From the NCBI GenBank assembly GCA_009781815.1, contig WQVB01000043.1, positions 1-8,457 on the forward strand: a stretch of 8,457 bases of DNA, in the 5' to 3' direction. Source of the DNA: Defluviitaleaceae bacterium (GTDB lineage Bacteria > Bacillota > Clostridia > Lachnospirales > WRAX01). Positions 1-5,731 of this stretch are shown here, piece by piece; position 1 is the first letter of the stretch, and each line of letters starts with the position of its first letter. Under the pieces are notes generated by a model. It was given only the letters and a program-made list of their open reading frames with translations, had not been told where the DNA came from and did not search any database. The position numbers and the translations under genes were made by a program.

Positions 1-290
1 ATGTGGCTTTTATGGTTCTTTCTCCCATTGGGGTTGCGGCGGGTGCTTCAGGCTCTATATTTGGGGTTTTTGGGGCGATGCTTGCTTATGCCCTTGTGCA
101 TAAAAGGCCTGTTTGGGGCTTTCCTATGGCTAATCTTTTTATAATGATTTTAATCAATGTTGCAATAGGCTTTACGGGAGCTATGGGCAATGTGGCAAAC
201 TCCGCCCATATAGGCGGGCTTGTGGCTGGCTTTTTGGTGGCAGCTGCCATAGGGCTGATAGAAAAGAATATAAAACGAAAAAAAGACTAA
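1..290 (+). CDS. Rhomboid-family intramembrane serine protease, C-terminal part (5' end outside window)
   Basis: Rhomboid proteases cut transmembrane substrates inside the lipid bilayer with a Ser-His dyad. The reading frame is open from the window edge (first complete codon at position 3) to a TAA at 288-290, about 95 residues. Counting from the first complete codon, the GASG motif with the nucleophile Ser lies at residues 14-17, followed by the typical SIFGVFGAMLAY helix. The catalytic His is in NSAHIGGLVAG (His69), on a small-residue-rich last helix. The protein ends in a short Lys/Arg-rich cytosolic tail. Both dyad residues are present, so this half looks functional. The GTG at position 3 lies inside the core fold, so it is not the true start and the gene begins upstream of the window. 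A PrsW-type protease gene follows 39 nt downstream on the same strand. Family assignment is firm; the substrate is unknown. Confidence 0.9.
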   Translation, partial: VAFMVLSPIGVAAGASGSIFGVFGAMLAYALVHKRPVWGFPMANLFIMILINVAIGFTGAMGNVANSAHIGGLVAGFLVAAAIGLIEKNIKRKKD

Positions 291-294
291 TCCT

Positions 295-326
295 AAAACC
301 CTACGACTTATATCGGAGGGTTTTTT
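295..326 (+). terminator. Hairpin plus T-run after the rhomboid gene, overlapping the ribosome site of the next gene
   Basis: AAAACCCT (295-302) pairs with AGGGTTTT (317-324). After an A/G mismatch the stem continues with CGA (304-306) against TCG (313-315), and the loop is 307-312. The 3' side runs into six T, so it resembles an intrinsic terminator for the rhomboid gene. The same 3' arm contains GGAGGG (315-320), the ribosome site of the gene starting at 330. The hairpin would therefore hide that site in any read-through transcript. The terminator is A/T-heavy and probably leaky. Confidence 0.55.
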
Positions 327-329
327 ATT

Positions 330-1013
330 ATGACTCAAACATTATTTGGCCTTGCTTTGGCCCCTGCTATAATCTGCTTGCTTTATATTTACATTAGAGA
401 CAAATATGAAAAAGAGCCCTGGAGGCTTTTGGCTGTGGGCTTGGTGGTGGGTGCTTTGATCACCTTTCCTATTATACGCCTATCAGGCTTTATGCTTTTT
501 TTAATGCCTTCAGGCCTAAGCCAAATGTGGGAGGCGGCTTTTACGTCTTTTGCTATTGCGGGCTTTGTAGAAGAAGGGCTAAAATTTGCTGTGCTTTATT
601 TTTTAATATGGCGTAACCCTAATTTAAACGAAAAGGTGGACGGCATAGTGTATGCTGTTTTTATATCTTTAGGTTTTGCTGCTGTGGAAAACGTGCTTTA
701 TGTGCTGCACCCCTCTATGGGAGGGCTTGGAACTGGATTTATGCGAGCGATGGTGTCTGTGCCTGCTCATGGGTTTTTTGGGGTGTTGATGGGGTATTAT
801 TTTGCATTGGCTAGATTTGAGCCGCAAAACAAAAAAAGACATATGCTTTATGCCTTTGTGATGCCCTGGGTTGTGCATGGGGTGTATAACTTTATGCTAT
901 TGTCTGGGCAGGGGTGGTTGCTTGTTGCTTTTGTGCCTTTTATTGTTGTTATGTGGGTTGATGGGCTTAGGAGGATAAAGAGGCATTTGGAGGCCTCTCC
1001 CTTTAAGCATTAG
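330..1013 (+). CDS. prsW: PrsW-type glutamic intramembrane protease
   Basis: A 227-residue polytopic membrane protein of the PrsW family, within the CPBP/Abi-related glutamic protease group. In Bacillus subtilis PrsW makes the first cut in the anti-sigma factor RsiW and so releases sigma-W. Visible family motifs are EEGLK at residues 81-85 (catalytic Glu pair), FAAVEN at 116-121, AHG at 146-148 and HGVYN at 183-187, each placed on a hydrophobic segment as expected. The N-terminal helix (about 5-22) followed by RDKYEKEPW is also characteristic. The start is ATG 330, with GGAGGG ending 9 nt upstream. Length is normal for the family and there is no disruption. It follows a rhomboid protease gene by 39 nt and may be co-transcribed with it through a leaky hairpin. 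No sigma/anti-sigma pair is visible, so the substrate is unknown. The gene ends immediately before a long palindromic repeat. Confidence 0.9.
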   Translation: MTQTLFGLALAPAIICLLYIYIRDKYEKEPWRLLAVGLVVGALITFPIIRLSGFMLFLMPSGLSQMWEAAFTSFAIAGFVEEGLKFAVLYFLIWRNPNLNEKVDGIVYAVFISLGFAAVENVLYVLHPSMGGLGTGFMRAMVSVPAHGFFGVLMGYYFALARFEPQNKKRHMLYAFVMPWVVHGVYNFMLLSGQGWLLVAFVPFIVVMWVDGLRRIKRHLEASPFKH

Positions 1014-1017
1014 GCAC

Positions 1018-1107
1018 GCCCGATTTTTCGCCCCCCTCGTTCCCCCAAGACCCTTCGCCCTCTAATCAATTTTGCCCACCCGCCCCACTCGGGGGGCGAA
1101 AAATCTC
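1018..1107. repeat. Palindromic interspersed repeat, family 1, copy A
   Basis: A perfect 15-bp inverted repeat: GATTTTTCGCCCCCC at 1022-1036 and its complement at 1091-1105, enclosing a 54-bp C-rich centre. The ends match copy B near 5456-5541 (same TTTTTCGCCC arm) and correspond by position to copies C and D, which carry TTTCTGCCC arms. The centre is the most diverged of the four, but on the minus strand it keeps a GAGTGGGGCGGG start and a GGGGGAACGAGGGGGG end. It lies between prsW and the VOC gene. No transposase is present. It could be a MITE or a structured RNA/DNA element. Confidence 0.75.
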
Positions 1108-1172
1108 ATCGACTCTCTATTCTTTTTGCAAGCCATATTTCCAAATGTATCATACAGATATTACATTTAGTG

Positions 1173-1181
1173 TGCTATAAT
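1173..1181 (+). promoter_or_regulatory. Extended -10 promoter for the VOC gene
   Basis: TGCTATAAT at 1173-1181 is a perfect extended -10 (TGn plus TATAAT). The sequence 17 bp upstream (TACAGA, 1153-1158) is a poor -35, which an extended -10 can offset. Transcription would start near 1188, about 27 nt before ATG 1215. This placement also rules out the in-frame GTG at 1170 as the translation start, because it lies upstream of the transcript. Confidence 0.6.
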
Positions 1182-1214
1182 AACTTTATCAAAACACGAA
1201 AGGGGTATATATAT

Positions 1215-1619
1215 ATGCTTATTCCATCAATAGGTTTTCAAGGTAATTGTGATGAGGCGATTAACTATTATAAAGAGGTATTGGGTGCAGAGGTGAAAGC
1301 TATAAACTACTTTAAGGATGCTCCAGAAGACCACGGCATGGAGGAGACGCTGCCATCAAATTTTGTGATGTATGCTGAGGTGGTGCTGTTTGGTGCTACA
1401 ATGGTTATGGCGGATGGAATGAAGAGACCTATGAAGGGCGAAGAAGAAAATTTTTGGCTTACACTTTCTTTTGACTGCCCAAAAGAAGCGACCTCTATCT
1501 TCAATAAGCTTGCAGATGGAGGTAGAGTGATTGAAGCCCTCGCCCCACAATTTTGGGTATCTTTAAGTGGGGATGTGGTAGACCGCTTTGGCATATGTTG
1601 GAATGTCTCGGCAATTTAA
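1215..1619 (+). CDS. PhnB-like VOC (glyoxalase/bleomycin-resistance fold) protein
   Basis: A 134-residue protein of the vicinal-oxygen-chelate superfamily, PhnB/YjdN-like branch. Visible signatures are FQGNCDEAINYYKEVLGAE at residues 8-26 (the family's F.G...EAi.fY..vfGaE start), VMYAEVVLFGATMVMAD at 51-67, and QFWVSLSGDVVDRFGICWNV at 112-131 (the conserved W...GD.vDrFGi.W.v end). The family includes metal-binding enzymes and ligand-binding proteins, and the exact reaction cannot be read from sequence. The start is set at ATG 1215: AAAGGGG (1199-1205) sits 9 nt upstream and a promoter -10 lies at 1176-1181. A (TA)5 tract lies between ribosome site and start. The gene appears monocistronic. 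Its stop overlaps by 3 nt the stop of a short minus-strand reading frame. Confidence 0.85.
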   Translation: MLIPSIGFQGNCDEAINYYKEVLGAEVKAINYFKDAPEDHGMEETLPSNFVMYAEVVLFGATMVMADGMKRPMKGEEENFWLTLSFDCPKEATSIFNKLADGGRVIEALAPQFWVSLSGDVVDRFGICWNVSAI

Positions 1620-1795
1620 GCGTCTCTTTTAACATAACGCATATCTATCACCATCCCTACAAAGATAACAATCACTGCTTGTTCCAAGTATAAGGGCAAG
1701 ATTTGATATGGAATCTGCATGCCTTTTTCATTGGGTAGTGTGGCTGATAAAGCAGGTTGTGGGTTAGGTCTATATATCTGTATCAAAATCAAACC
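1616..1795 (-). pseudogene. Possible C-terminal remnant of an unrecognised membrane protein
   Basis: On the minus strand a frame of 59 codons runs from an upstream stop at 1796-1798 to a TAA at 1616-1618. Its translation looks protein-like: a polar stretch (RPNPQPALSATLPNEKG), then a hydrophobic segment around LPLYLEQAVIVIFVGMVID, then a charged tail (MRYVKRDA). An internal ATG at the codon covering 1691-1693 would give 33 residues. The frame is interrupted just where the inverted-repeat element at 1801 begins, which suggests an older gene whose 5' part was lost or displaced when the repeat arrived. I do not recognise the family, and a chance frame of this length is possible. Confidence 0.3.
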
Positions 1796-1800
1796 CTAAG

Positions 1801-1926
1801 CCGTCATCCCGTGCTTGACACGGGATCTATGCATGATAGTAAACAACCCCAATTAAGCCCGCTCTTCTCCGATTAGATCGGAGCCTGCCCTCAGCTTGAC
1901 TGGGGGTGTCAAGCACGGGATGACGG
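1801..1926. repeat. Inverted-repeat element with CGTCATCCCG ends (family 3)
   Basis: A perfect 21-bp inverted repeat: 1801-1821 (begins CCGTCATCCCGTG) and 1906-1926 (ends CACGGGATGACGG). The left arm continues so that CCCGTG (1808-1813) can fold on CACGGG (1819-1824). The interior has a second hairpin, CTCCGAT/ATCGGAG at 1867-1873 and 1877-1883 with a 3-nt loop. A degenerate single copy of the left-end motif is found at 7896-7924. Repeats of this general CGTCATCCCG...CGGGATGACG type are common interspersed palindromes in many bacteria. No transposase is present here. Confidence 0.75.
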
Positions 1927-1989
1927 GAGGAAAGTGGTTCGATCCAGATCTAATGATGATGTTGGATTAAGGATAATGAGGAAAAGCAA

Positions 1990-2017
1990 GAAAAATCCCA
2001 ACATATAAGATGTTGGG
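1990..2017 (-). terminator. Rho-independent terminator on the minus strand
   Basis: CCCAACAT (1997-2004) and ATGTTGGG (2010-2017) form a perfect 8-bp stem with a 5-nt loop. Read on the minus strand the stem is followed by ATTTTTC (1990-1996), a good intrinsic terminator. On the plus strand no T-run follows. The nearest upstream minus-strand gene is nspC, whose stop is 260 nt away with two repeat elements in between. The repeats may have pushed the terminator away from the gene it served. Confidence 0.6.
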
Positions 2018-2020
2018 AGA

Positions 2021-2117
2021 TTAGGGAATAATGGATTTATCCATTCCTTTTTCGATTGCTGATTGATATCATTTAGGCACGACAAGGTTGAATGGATAAA
2101 TCCATTCCCTGCAAGGG
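2021..2117. repeat. Hairpin-armed interspersed repeat, family 2, copy 1
   Basis: Both ends carry the same near-palindrome: ATGGATTTATCCATTCC at 2031-2047 and GAATGGATAAATCCATTC at 2090-2107, the latter followed by CCTGCAAGGG. The arms are inverted relative to each other and each can fold into a hairpin by itself. The left arm has a 3-bp insertion (AGGGAATAATGG) relative to copy 2 at 5585-5685. Total length (about 97 bp) matches copy 2 (101 bp), while the centres are not alike. The architecture (TAGGG followed by a short palindrome) resembles interspersed GTAGGG-type repeats found in many bacterial genomes. Confidence 0.7.
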
Positions 2118-2160
2118 AAACAAACCAAGAGAAGCAATCACCCCTTCTAGCTTGTGATTT

Positions 2161-2256
2161 CAAGAATTTCTGCCCCGAGCGGGGTGGGGTTGGCATTGCA
2201 CTATTCCCTAGCATAACACATAGGGTGGGAGCGAGCGGGCAGAAATTCCGAGCCAT
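2161..2256. repeat. Palindromic interspersed repeat, family 1, copy C
   Basis: A perfect 12-bp inverted repeat: GAATTTCTGCCC at 2164-2175 and its complement at 2237-2248. The centre (2176-2236) is nearly identical over its first 45-50 bp to copy D at 5742-5790, including GGGGTGGGGTTGGCATTGCA and AGCATAACAC. Its complement aligns well with copy B. The right flank CCGAGCCAT (2249-2257) is shared with copy D. It lies just downstream of the nspC stop. Any protein reading across it is a by-product of the repeat. Confidence 0.8.
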
Positions 2257-2276
2257 GCCTCAGTCCTCATTCCCTT

Positions 2277-3410
2277 CTAAAGGCGGGATTTAAAGTCATC
2301 ATAACCAAATGTTTTGACAACCTCCACATCTCCATTTTCTCTACAAACGGCTATATCAGGCAGCTTGATGCCGTTAAAGGTATTTGTTTTAACCATAGAG
2401 TATATTGCCATGTCGGTAAAAATTAGCCTATCACCAATTTTTAAAGGAGCATTAAAAGAATAATCTCCAATCACATCTCCCGCAAGGCAGCTAGGGCCAC
2501 CTAGGCGATAGGTATGGGGTTTTTCGTCAGGCATGCCGCTATCTATAATATGGGGGCGATAGGGCATTTCTAGCACATCGGGCATATGGCAGGCGGCGGA
2601 GGCATCCATCACGGCTATGTCTATACCGTTGTTAACTATATCCACAACACTTGACACTAAAAACCCAGCGTTGAGGGCAATAGCCTCCCCAGGCTCAAGG
2701 TATACTTGTATATTATATTTTTCTTTGATGTTTTCAATTAAGCTAACCAACAAGGGTGTGTTGTAGCCCTCACGAGTGATATGGTGTCCACCACCAAGGT
2801 TCACCCATTTCATGTGATGGAGTACTTCGCCAAATTGTGCCTCAAAAGCTTGCCAAGTGGATACTAAATCTTCCGCACCTTGCTGGCAAAGGGTGTGAAA
2901 GTGCAAACCTTCAAGCCCCTCTAGGCACTGCCCCTCAAAATGCTCTAAAGTAACCCCAAAGCGAGAGCCTTCAGAACAGGGGTCATATATGCCGCCACCT
3001 TGGGTAGAGTGTTGTGGATTAATACGCATACCACAGGATTTGCCTGCCACACCTTTGAAATGATGCTTAAAGCGTTGCCATTGGCTAAATGAGTTAAAAA
3101 CAAAATGTTGGCAAACCTCAAAAATCTTTGGGAAATCCCCCTCGGTGAAAGCTGGGGAGAAAACGTGATTTTCTCCATCAAAATACTCATGAGCGAGCAA
3201 GGCCTCGTGGAGGCCTGAAGCACATGTGCCGTCAAGATATTTGGCAATTGTAGGGTATAGATGATACATAGAAAAGCCCTTTTGAGCAAGGAGGATTTCG
3301 CAGCCCGTTTGCCTTTTTACATCTGCCAAAATTTCTAAATTGTGTATCAAAAGTTTCTCATCCACGATAAAATAAGGGGTTTGGAGTTTATTTTTATCAA
3401 AGTTTATCAT
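2277..3410 (-). CDS. nspC: Carboxynorspermidine/carboxyspermidine decarboxylase
   Basis: A 377-residue PLP enzyme of fold type III (alanine racemase/ornithine decarboxylase-like), NspC family. It removes the carboxyl group from carboxynorspermidine or carboxyspermidine to give the triamine, the last step of the aspartate-semialdehyde route to polyamines. Visible residues: Lys44 in LAQKGFS (Schiff-base Lys), GLHFHTLCQQ at 168-177, WVNLGGGHHITR at 202-213, EPGEA at 239-243 (phosphate side), MPDVLEMPYRP at 276-286, and GPSCLAGD at 305-312 with the active-site Cys308 and Asp312. The length is normal for NspC. The start is ATG 3410, with GGAGG at 3416-3420 five nt upstream. The dehydrogenase that usually makes the substrate is not within the window, so either it lies elsewhere or the enzyme works alone. 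A stable hairpin sits in the leader (3437-3480). The 3' end is followed at once by family 1 copy C. Confidence 0.92.
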   Translation of the reverse strand: MINFDKNKLQTPYFIVDEKLLIHNLEILADVKRQTGCEILLAQKGFSMYHLYPTIAKYLDGTCASGLHEALLAHEYFDGENHVFSPAFTEGDFPKIFEVCQHFVFNSFSQWQRFKHHFKGVAGKSCGMRINPQHSTQGGGIYDPCSEGSRFGVTLEHFEGQCLEGLEGLHFHTLCQQGAEDLVSTWQAFEAQFGEVLHHMKWVNLGGGHHITREGYNTPLLVSLIENIKEKYNIQVYLEPGEAIALNAGFLVSSVVDIVNNGIDIAVMDASAACHMPDVLEMPYRPHIIDSGMPDEKPHTYRLGGPSCLAGDVIGDYSFNAPLKIGDRLIFTDMAIYSMVKTNTFNGIKLPDIAVCRENGDVEVVKTFGYDDFKSRL

Positions 3411-3436
3411 TTAGACCTCCATGGGAATTAAATTTT

Positions 3437-3480
3437 GTCGGATTTTCGAGCGTTTTATCGCTAGGCGAGGTGTATCCGAC
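3437..3480. promoter_or_regulatory. Stable hairpin in the nspC leader
   Basis: GTCGGAT (3437-3443) pairs with ATCCGAC (3474-3480). Inside, TCGAGCG (3446-3452) pairs with CGCT (3459-3462) and CGA (3466-3468) across a 3-nt AGG bulge, with a TTTTAT loop. No T-run follows on either strand, so it is not an intrinsic terminator. In the minus-strand transcript it would lie about 27 nt upstream of the nspC ribosome site. It could be an RNA control element or another interspersed palindrome. No known riboswitch class was recognised. Confidence 0.4.
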
Positions 3481-3552
3481 TGTCGTCGACACCAAAGCCA
3501 AAGTTTTTGTTAGGAGGGTACAACGAATCCTAGTGAAAAATAAGCCGATCCA

Positions 3553-5421
3553 TCAGTTTTCAAATTGTGCCGTGTAAAGCTCATTATAAAAGCCTTCTCT
3601 AGCTAGAAGCTCTTTGTGAGTGCCTTGCTCTATAATGTCTCCATCTTTCATCACCAATATAATATCTGCATGGCGGATGGTAGATAGGCGATGGGCTATT
3701 ATAAAGCTGGTTCGCCCTTGCATCAAAGTTTCCATAGCTTTTTGTATTAAAATTTCGGTGCGAGTGTCAACGGAGGATGTGGCCTCGTCTAAAATCAGGA
3801 TTTTAGGGTCTAGCAATATTGCCCGAGCAATTGTTAGTAGCTGTTTTTGCCCTTGAGATATATTGTTAGCCTCTTCGTTAATCTCCATATTATATCCACC
3901 TGGAAGGGTTTGGATGAAATGATGAGCAGAGGCGGCCTTGGCAGCAGCTATAACCTCGTCATCCGTAGCATCCAGGCGACCATAGCGGATGTTTTCCATT
4001 ATAGAGCCATTAAACAGCCAAGTGTCTTGCAGCACCATTGTCATCATGCTTCGCAGGTCGTTTCGCTTAAAGTTTTGGATATCATGCCCATCAATTAGGA
4101 TTTGCCCGTCATTTATATCATAATATCGCATTAAAAGCTTTACAATGGTTGTTTTGCCAGCTCCCGTAGGGCCTACAATGGCCACACGCTGCCCTTTTAG
4201 TATATCCGCCCCAAAATTTTTGATAACGGGTACATCGTCTACATAGCCAAAGCTTACGTTTTTAAAAGTAACCGACCCCTGCAAATCTTCAAGGTTTATG
4301 GATGCCTGGCAGCCTGGCGATTCTTGCTCTTCATCTAAAAACTCAAAAACACGCTCCGCCGCAGCTACTGTGGATTGAAGCACATTTGAGACTTGAGCTA
4401 GCATATTTATAGGGTCAGAAATGCGGCGGGCATATTGGATAAAAGAGAGTATAGCACCGATGGCTATAGCACCTTGTATTGCCAAAATAGCCCCAAAGAT
4501 AGACACGGCAACATAGCCTACATTGCTGACAAAAAACATAAGAGGGAAAATGAGGGCAGAGACAAACTGTGCCTTCCAAGCGGCAGAAAAGAGCCTAGAG
4601 TTGTCTTTTTTAAAGGCGGCAAGCACACGAGCCTCGGCATTAAATGCCTTTACAACTTGATGGCCTGAAAAAACCTCTTCTATCTGCCCATTTACAGCAC
4701 CTAAGGCGGCTTGCTGGGTTTTGAAATATTTTTGCGAACGCTTAACAATAAAGGTGGCAATGCTGACGGATAGGGGGATGACCAGCAACGCCACCGCCGT
4801 CATAGGGATGGATATGAAAAGCATCATGGCTATAATGCCTACAATGCTGATGGCTGCGGTTATCATCTGTGTCATACTTTGCCCTAGGCTGTCGCCAACA
4901 AGGTCTATATCATTTGTCATGCGAGATAAAACATCGCCATGAGAGTTTTTGTCAAAATATTTTAGGGGCATTTTGTTGATTTTGCTATAGAAGGCTTTGC
5001 GTAAATTGTAAGAAACCCTTTGGGCGGTGCTGGTTAGGATGATGCCTTGAAGGAGGGTGAAGACAAAAGCCCCAATATATGCTATAGCAAGGGTGATTAT
5101 AATACCTCTAAGGGCGACAAAATCTACTCCAGCCCCGCCATACATGCGGCCAGACACGCCATCAAAAATGACGGTGGTAGCATTACCTAAAAGCCATGGG
5201 GGCATTACGTTTAGCAATGTGCCTACAATAGCAAAGGCGACGGCTAAGAATATGATGCCTCTGAAGGGTTTGAGATATTGCAGCAACTGCTTTATGGTGG
5301 CTTTAAAGTTTTTTGGCTTTTCGGTAAGGCCAACACCAGGAAAGCCAGCGGGGCTTCGCCTGCCACGGCCGCCTAAAGAAGGGCCTACGGTTTGGTTGTT
5401 TGGTTTGTTGTTTTGGCTCAT
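3553..5421 (-). CDS. Heterodimeric ABC exporter, canonical subunit (permease-ATPase fusion)
   Basis: A 622-residue half-transporter of the type IV (MsbA/BmrCD/TM287-288-like) class: a transmembrane domain with six helices (about 50-345) and an ATPase domain (about 383-620). It begins with a roughly 40-residue Gly/Arg/Pro-rich cytosolic extension. Motifs are Walker A GPTGAGKTT 417-425, Q-loop Gln465 (MVLQD), signature NISQGQ 520-525 (degenerate; consensus LSGGQ), Walker B ILILDE 541-546 with the catalytic Glu546, D-loop SSVD 549-552 and switch His577 (AHRLS). An intact Glu and His with a deviating signature is the pattern of the TM288-type partner. The partner is the subunit encoded at 5872-7875. 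The start is ATG 5421 with AAGGAG (5427-5432) five nt upstream. The substrate (drug, lipid or peptide) cannot be told. The frame is intact although the partner gene is 450 bp away, across three repeats. Confidence 0.93.
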   Translation of the reverse strand: MSQNNKPNNQTVGPSLGGRGRRSPAGFPGVGLTEKPKNFKATIKQLLQYLKPFRGIIFLAVAFAIVGTLLNVMPPWLLGNATTVIFDGVSGRMYGGAGVDFVALRGIIITLAIAYIGAFVFTLLQGIILTSTAQRVSYNLRKAFYSKINKMPLKYFDKNSHGDVLSRMTNDIDLVGDSLGQSMTQMITAAISIVGIIAMMLFISIPMTAVALLVIPLSVSIATFIVKRSQKYFKTQQAALGAVNGQIEEVFSGHQVVKAFNAEARVLAAFKKDNSRLFSAAWKAQFVSALIFPLMFFVSNVGYVAVSIFGAILAIQGAIAIGAILSFIQYARRISDPINMLAQVSNVLQSTVAAAERVFEFLDEEQESPGCQASINLEDLQGSVTFKNVSFGYVDDVPVIKNFGADILKGQRVAIVGPTGAGKTTIVKLLMRYYDINDGQILIDGHDIQNFKRNDLRSMMTMVLQDTWLFNGSIMENIRYGRLDATDDEVIAAAKAASAHHFIQTLPGGYNMEINEEANNISQGQKQLLTIARAILLDPKILILDEATSSVDTRTEILIQKAMETLMQGRTSFIIAHRLSTIRHADIILVMKDGDIIEQGTHKELLAREGFYNELYTAQFEN

Positions 5422-5451
5422 ATTTTCTCCTTCTGGGGTGTTGAGGTGGTA

Positions 5452-5543
5452 GCCCGATTTTTCGCCCTCTCCGCTCCCGCCCTAAGTGTTATGCAGGCCA
5501 TAGTGCTATGCTAACCCCACCCCGCTTCGAGGGCGAAAAATCT
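5452..5543. repeat. Palindromic interspersed repeat, family 1, copy B
   Basis: A perfect 14-bp inverted repeat: GATTTTTCGCCCTC at 5456-5469 and its complement at 5528-5541. The interior, read on the minus strand, aligns with copies C and D (GGGGTTAGCATAGCACTA... then GCATAACACTTAGGG). It shares the TTTTTCGCCC arm type with copy A. It lies 18 nt upstream of the ribosome site of the 3553-5421 exporter gene, so it would be within that gene's leader. Confidence 0.8.
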
Positions 5544-5584
5544 CTTTGATTAATTCAAGTTTAGGACACACAATCCCAATCTAT

Positions 5585-5685
5585 CCCCGTAGGGAATGGA
5601 TTTATCCATTCCGAATAAATTGGGATAGTAGCTACTAATCCTTCAGCTAGATTATGCGGAGTGGATGAATCCACTCCCTACAGGG
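5585..5685. repeat. Hairpin-armed interspersed repeat, family 2, copy 2
   Basis: The left arm CCCCGTAGGGAATGGATT (5585-5602) continues as TATCCATTCCG. The right arm (5656-5685), read on the minus strand, begins CCCTGTAGGGAGTGGATT and continues CATCCACTCCGC. The arms thus match over about 30 bp. Each arm folds alone: GGAATGGAT/ATCCATTCC on the left and GGAGTGGAT/ATCCACTCC on the right, so the A-T to G-C difference between arms is compensated within each hairpin. The centre holds AGTAGCTACT, a 10-bp palindrome (5627-5636). The outer flanks CAATCCC and GGGATTG may extend the inverted repeat. Confidence 0.75.
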
Positions 5686-5731
5686 TCGAATTGGAAATAG
5701 GGATTGCGAATTTCAACCTTTACAAAATAAC

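Noticed and set aside
1022..1105. prsW terminator formed by repeat A
   Set aside because: The stem would have a 54-nt loop and is followed by TCATCGAC with no T-run, so repeat is the better description.
1170..1214. Earlier GTG start for the VOC protein
   Set aside because: It lies immediately upstream of the TATAAT at 1176-1181 and so before the transcription start. ATG 1215 has the ribosome site and begins the conserved fold.
1909..2256. Minus-strand open frame of 115 codons across the VOC-nspC gap
   Set aside because: It is made almost wholly of repeat sequence (the family 3 right arm, the terminator hairpin, family 2 and family 1 copies), has no ribosome site and no recognisable protein pattern. 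Such frames probably recur wherever the repeats lie.
2063..2293. Plus-strand open frame of 76 codons
   Set aside because: It crosses the family 2 and family 1 repeats and runs antisense into the nspC end, with no ribosome site.
3437..3480. Intrinsic terminator after the canonical ABC gene
   Set aside because: The stem is strong, but no T-run follows on the minus strand (AAAATTTAATT follows) nor on the plus strand.
5057..5452. Plus-strand frame of 131 codons
   Set aside because: It is antisense to the well-supported ABC gene at 3553-5421, and its composition is what antisense of a membrane protein gives.
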